A stretch of 64,000 nt of DNA from Dryococelus australis (taxonomy: Eukaryota; Arthropoda; Insecta; Phasmatodea; Phasmatidae). Of this stretch, positions 59,734 to 64,000 are shown piece after piece. The notes under the pieces are model-generated. The model was not told where the DNA came from, made no database searches, and was given only the letters and a program-made list of their open reading frames with translations. Location: NCBI GenBank assembly GCA_029891345.1, contig CM057003.1:10482209-10546208 (forward strand). Reading direction: 5' to 3'. Position 1 is the first letter of the stretch. Every line of letters starts with the position of its first letter. Made by a program: the position numbers and the translations under genes.

Positions 59734-60168
59734 CTATATTATATTTGCGGTAGCAACGCACTTTATTAATCAAACATTTGACAAATCACACCACTTACGA
59801 CGTAGTTAGTTTTCCCCTAGATATCCCGTGTATCAAACGTGTTTTATACTTGTGTTTACATAAATAAAAGTATCTTATTTTTTACTAAATTAATTTCAAC
59901 TTTCACTTTACCAGTAAATTAAAGTGTTTCATTCATAATTTGTATTAATAAAAACAGGGAGAAAATAGGTGCGTTGGTAATACCGAGTAAGAAATAATTT
60001 TCATGTAAAATGTTATTTAACTTAGTACGCACGAATGCGGTGCGCTATCCCTTTGGTTTAATATTCTAGACTTGGTTAAGCTTTCTTTGCGCAGGACTGA
60101 GGAATAGCCCAAGAGTACAACTTCAAGAGAGCTTCCGAAAACATAGAATCAACCGCGAATAGACAGTA
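59734..60168 (+). mobile_element. MITE-3 copy
   Basis: CTATATTATATTTGCGGTAG at the left; TTTTATACTTGTGTTTACAT, GGAGAAAATAGGTGCGTTGG and GCACGAATGCGGTGCG inside; and AGAATCAACCGCGAATAGAC at the right, inverse to the left end. It appears inserted at or next to the MITE-1 fragment. Confidence 0.72.
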
Positions 60169-60299
60169 TCGCACGGATTCTTGCTCTAGCACGAACGAAA
60201 CAAGCAACACTACACTCAATGTTCATTAAAACACACTGTCGATACAGCGTGAAGTCTTAAATAAATATTAATGTTGATCCGCTGCCACGCTTACTGAGG

Positions 60300-60720
60300 G
60301 TATTCGTGCCAGTGTGTGCTGTGGATCACGCTCAGTTACTGCGCAGTCATCTCTTTGAAAAGGTTGACTTAAAAATTGCTCGCTTTACCTGTGGACGACC
60401 TATAACCTTTACAATGCTCGGTCCAGGATGCCGGACATCACACGCTGCTCCCACAGCACGGACAAATGCCTCGTCAGCTTTGCAGCCAGGGGGTTTGTGT
60501 TTGCATGGGGACGAAGTGACGCGCCTCAGAGGTTCAGCGATATGCTTGGAGACGCGAATGTCCCCGGAGATCTTCGCAGGAGAATAATTCCACACGGAAC
60601 AACGCCTCGTTGGTCGCTTTTCGCATGTGGTGTGCCAGTCGACCATCAGGCATGACCGTGCGCCTGTCAGTTTTTTTTTGACGTAAATACGTCTTTAAAT
60701 TTGCAACCGTAGTGAGAGGC
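60300..60720. other. Moderately G+C-rich unassigned DNA
   Basis: Overlapping frames of 75-99 codons lie on both strands (60306-60767). None has a domain I recognise, so no gene is called. Confidence 0.4.
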
Positions 60721-62685
60721 AATCCAGGAAATCCGATGATAACAAAATCGGGGATACAGTTTGGCATTACAGCTCCGAACCTATTGCCTACTTTCGAAAT
60801 TCAATTACATCACTCGATTGCCAAAGCGGCAAAGAATATGTTACGTTGAGTGAGAACTGCGAAGGAACCCTTCCACCATGGGGAGGGGCCGCAATTTTGA
60901 GTTCGTTTCGCCGCGTCTCATAACTTCCGTGTAGTGTAACTTTTGACTAGGAGAAGCTACGACGCTCGTTTGAGTTTCAATCGACAGCTCTCGTCAAGAT
61001 CAATCGATTGTGTGTATAAAAACCGTGTATAAAAACATCTGTGTGGCATGGTTATGGTGACATTGTATGCGTTTAATGTAAAAAATTAAGAAAACTTAAC
61101 AAAAATTTCGGCCTATTCTCAAAAGCAATTCAGTGATAGCCATAAAACCCCGTATGATCGAGTGAAGCGGTGCCGGGAACGTAAAATAAACATCAAGGCG
61201 TCCGAGCGCGCCAACGTAGACGTATTCACGCAAAACAAACGGCCGTGTCCCCAACACAGCCACAACCCATTTTTTTTTTATTTGTGGCCTTTAAGGTGAG
61301 GTGTCATACATCGGGAACCATTCAACCGATTTATACGATATTTTGTATGTTGACAGTGCATCGTGTAAGCATTATATTTAGAGTAGCGTATTTTTGTTAG
61401 TTAGCTATTCTGAAAGATATCAGTAAATGGAAATATTATACTTTTACGTCATATTTCGAAAACTTCTCAAACAATTCTCGAAAAATTCTACAAATAAGTA
61501 ATACTATGGTACGCCATGTAATCTATGTGGTTTAAATTGATTCACAAAAAATATTTTAGGTTTATTTGGTATATCAACCATACCTTTCGAACAATTCTGA
61601 CCAAATGTTGTATGCTGAATGTGTCTATTACAGGCATCATATATCATATATGCCAACAAAAAAAAAAAAACATTTTCCCGAAATTTTGTAAGAGACTGCC
61701 ACATGAAATGATGAAGTTTTTGTGTGATATTTCGATTCCTACCCAATTTGATATACAAGTAGTAATGCGGCAGTTAATGTAAACTGGTATGTTTTACCTA
61801 GACTAAACACTTATTTTCAAAATGACGGCAGTATAGTAATTTTAGTTTAGTATGCTATAACATCGAAACCAAGTAATCAATTTCAAATTATCTCGGTATG
61901 CTGGCAGTATGTATTACAAAATGAAATGTGCCGTTATATATCTTTTTCATCTGCCATTTTGTTAGATAGCACAACATGAACAAATAAAATTTATGTCATA
62001 TTTATTTCCATCCCTGTAGAGGGAATTAGGCTCTTTAGTTACACGAGTAACTTATTTTTATGCTAATATCGAGTCTATATCTCAGGAGGCGGACAGATAT
62101 ATTTTTCTAAGATGTGCTATAAATTCCAGTTTCCTCCTAGACGTACCACACTTGTGCGTGATGTGTACAATTTATGAAGCGCTATACTTCAATCTAGCAA
62201 GCATTTCTAAAGTGATACTCTCTCCACGCGTACGGCATTGAATTTGCGCGCACAGCTCATCGTGCAGCATGCATAAAGAGGTTTCAAGTAGTCACACTTC
62301 CATTTTATTAGTGGAATGTATAGCACAGTTGATATCAGTCCGGTATCCTAGTTTCGCTTGTACGAGTTTAGTATATACGGAGAAAAAGAAAATTCGATTG
62401 CTAGTGCCAAATATAATTACTTAGAGAGTACTTATTGGCATTGAACAACATTCTGTTCACAAAACCGAAATGCTCTTCCTCCAATAATCCGCATATATTA
62501 CATTGAACTAAATAATATATCTAGAAATAATGTGTTGGTCGAAATACCTGTTTTCTTATTCGGACATCATCAGCATGTATTTAGTACACGGAACCATAGT
62601 AATCATCGATAGGTGGTAGTGTTATAGGTCAGTGTCCCGTGTCGGGGTGTATGCCATGCGCTGCCCCACACGATAAATAATCTTG
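60721..62685. other. A+T-rich intergenic DNA, no gene seen
   Basis: No gene was recognised. Antiparallel 84- and 85-codon frames at 61504-61782 have no known domain. Confidence 0.5.
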
Positions 62686-62686
62686 T

Positions 62687-62713
62687 GCGTGTGTGTGTGT
62701 ATATATATATATA
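62687..62713. repeat. Compound (GT)n(AT)n microsatellite
   Basis: A short GT run passes directly into an AT run. Confidence 0.9.
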
Positions 62714-62742
62714 GCATACAATAGAGAAATTTAAGACAAAAA

Positions 62743-62800
62743 AGTGGCTAACACATGTGCCTCACGTGCAAGGTCCTCGGTAGTGCGATGCAGTGGATTG
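62743..62800 (+). pseudogene. tRNA-Val-like relic
   Basis: AGTGGCTAACACATGTGCCT, CACGTGCAAGGTCCTCGGT and GCGATGC follow the layout of insect tRNA-Val with a CAC anticodon (GTGGTTATCAC, GCCTCACACGC, GGTCCCCGGTTCGA). The B-box is broken by inserted bases, so it is a pseudogene or SINE head and not a working gene. Confidence 0.4.
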
Positions 62801-63389
62801 TGAGCTGCCTACAAAACTGGGGCAGTTTTCAACACCAGAGGATACCAAAACAATGACATTCCATTATTGTCAGAAAACATTGAAGTTTGGTTCTTCGACT
62901 TTGTCAGTAAAACCAGTTCACCAAATGTTCATAACTTTTTTTTGCCCCCATGTAAGAATTGCGCAGATATTTATTGAGTATTTTGTTATTGTTTCTATTA
63001 TGTGTTTGAATGTGTACTGAATAATAGGTTAAGGATAAATACCTCTGTATATTGTATGTGACGATAAATTTATCTAATATAAAAAGAAGTTCCACAGTTC
63101 AGAACTATCCAAAAGCAAAGTTTTTTTGTATGTACTAGGGTATTACATATATGATGGAGAAAATTGTCTTAAGCTTCCAGCCGATCTCAGCGTTCATAAT
63201 AACATTTAATAGCATTACCAAGATTGGCTCTTGGAGCACGAGCGACTCGCGCTTATGTGCTTACTATCGGACGATGACGGCATCAAGATACATCAGCGCT
63301 CTTGGTGGAAAACTCTACAACTAATGTGGCAGCCTATGGTTACGAAAGCAGTGCTGCCTATCTGCTAAGTTTGGAACTGAAGACATCCT
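62801..63389. other. A+T-rich intergenic DNA, no gene seen
   Basis: No gene was recognised. A 75-codon frame at 62793 runs out of the tRNA-like relic and is probably chance. Confidence 0.5.
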
Positions 63390-63725
63390 ACCTCGCTGGG
63401 AAGGAGTGTATGGTGGGGGGACGTGGGGAGGGTGTTAACTCTATCTGTGGAGAGGAGAGCGATTAGGGGAGGGGTGTTGGTGTAGGTGTGTGAAGGGGTG
63501 GAGAGGGATGATAGAGTATCAGACCTCAGGTGTAGATAACCCCAGTATAGCTTGCTGTGAAGAATGATGGGTGGGAGGTGGTGGGAGTGTATGTAGGTGA
63601 AGGGGTTGGAGCATGTGGAGCCGAGTGTTGAGCTGACTGCGGAGCTAGGTGTGGACCAATCACAGCACAGGATTAGCTCCACAATTGTGGAGCTAATTGC
63701 GGAGCAGATTGCGGAGCTAGGTTAA
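63390..63725 (+). repeat. G-rich tract with short GCGGAGCTA repeats
   Basis: The plus strand is strongly purine- and G-rich, for example GGTGGGGGGACGTGGGGAGG. It ends in several copies of TTGCGGAGC and GGAGCTA between about 63640 and 63720. The 105-codon minus-strand frame across it is low-complexity and is not called a gene. Confidence 0.6.
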
Positions 63726-64000
63726 TATTATGGGACTACGTTGTATATGAAACCCTCCCGCCCCTACTACTGCTGTTGTAATAGCAAAATCAAATGGTTA
63801 CATTGCCGGCTTTCATTCGGTTGGTTATGCTTCGATCGTGTTATATGAGAGTCTTTGTTCGAAAATACGATCGAGCATTCGTTTACAATTTACGTGACAA
63901 ATAGGATATGTATAGCGCACTCGGCACTGGTAAAACGTAATTTCTGTATAAATGTACTCGACGGTACAGTTCCAATTGAAAGCAAAAATAAGCTGTAAAT

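Noticed and set aside
60347-60655. Overlapping frames on both strands (99 and 75 codons) as a possible gene
   Set aside because: Moderately G+C-rich DNA yields such frames by chance; no domain or splice pattern.

Overview
This window looks like gene-poor, repeat-rich intergenic DNA from a large insect genome. The A+T-rich background, microsatellites, crowded miniature transposons, tRNA-derived SINEs and a decayed LINE all fit that. A polyneopteran such as a stick insect is my guess, but nothing here identifies the species. I found no intact host protein-coding gene, no functional tRNA or rRNA gene, no CRISPR array and no recognisable virus-derived element. Most open frames are chance frames in low-complexity, G+C-rich or repeat DNA.

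Layout. 1-9.7 kb: A+T-rich DNA with a miniature inverted-repeat transposon (MITE-2) broken by another MITE and a SINE (1.73-2.43 kb), a G+C-rich block (4.5-5.2 kb), a further MITE (5.24-5.70 kb), an inverted pair of MITE-2 copies (5.71-6.49 kb) and a SINE with perfect target duplications (8.04-8.22 kb). 9.7-18.9 kb: microsatellites, an 88-bp triplication, a second SINE family, a MITE cluster (15.1-16.7 kb) and a CpG-rich block next to a MITE. 18.9-27 kb: mostly featureless. 27.7-37.4 kb: three collinear pieces of a decayed Transib-type transposase (the DNA transposon group related to RAG1). A dead LINE and a 25-copy, 107-bp satellite that starts inside the LINE coding sequence lie between the second and third pieces.

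37.4-52 kb: short hairpins, two more CpG-rich blocks each abutted by a MITE-1 copy, nested MITEs, two CACTG-ended elements full of short palindromes, and a TATCGATA cluster that may be regulatory. 52-64 kb: a 19-copy, 45-bp minisatellite open in frame on both strands, more MITE-1 and MITE-3 copies, another CpG-rich block, a tRNA-Val-like relic and a G-rich repeat at the end.

MITE-1 (about 420 bp, with a 232-bp short form) and MITE-3 (about 440 bp) have related inverted ends and often lie side by side. They account for much of the window's dispersed repeat content. The most informative regions are the split Transib remnant, the satellite born at the LINE junction, and the CACTG elements whose internal palindromes differ while their ends agree. 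Everything was read by eye; no database search was run.
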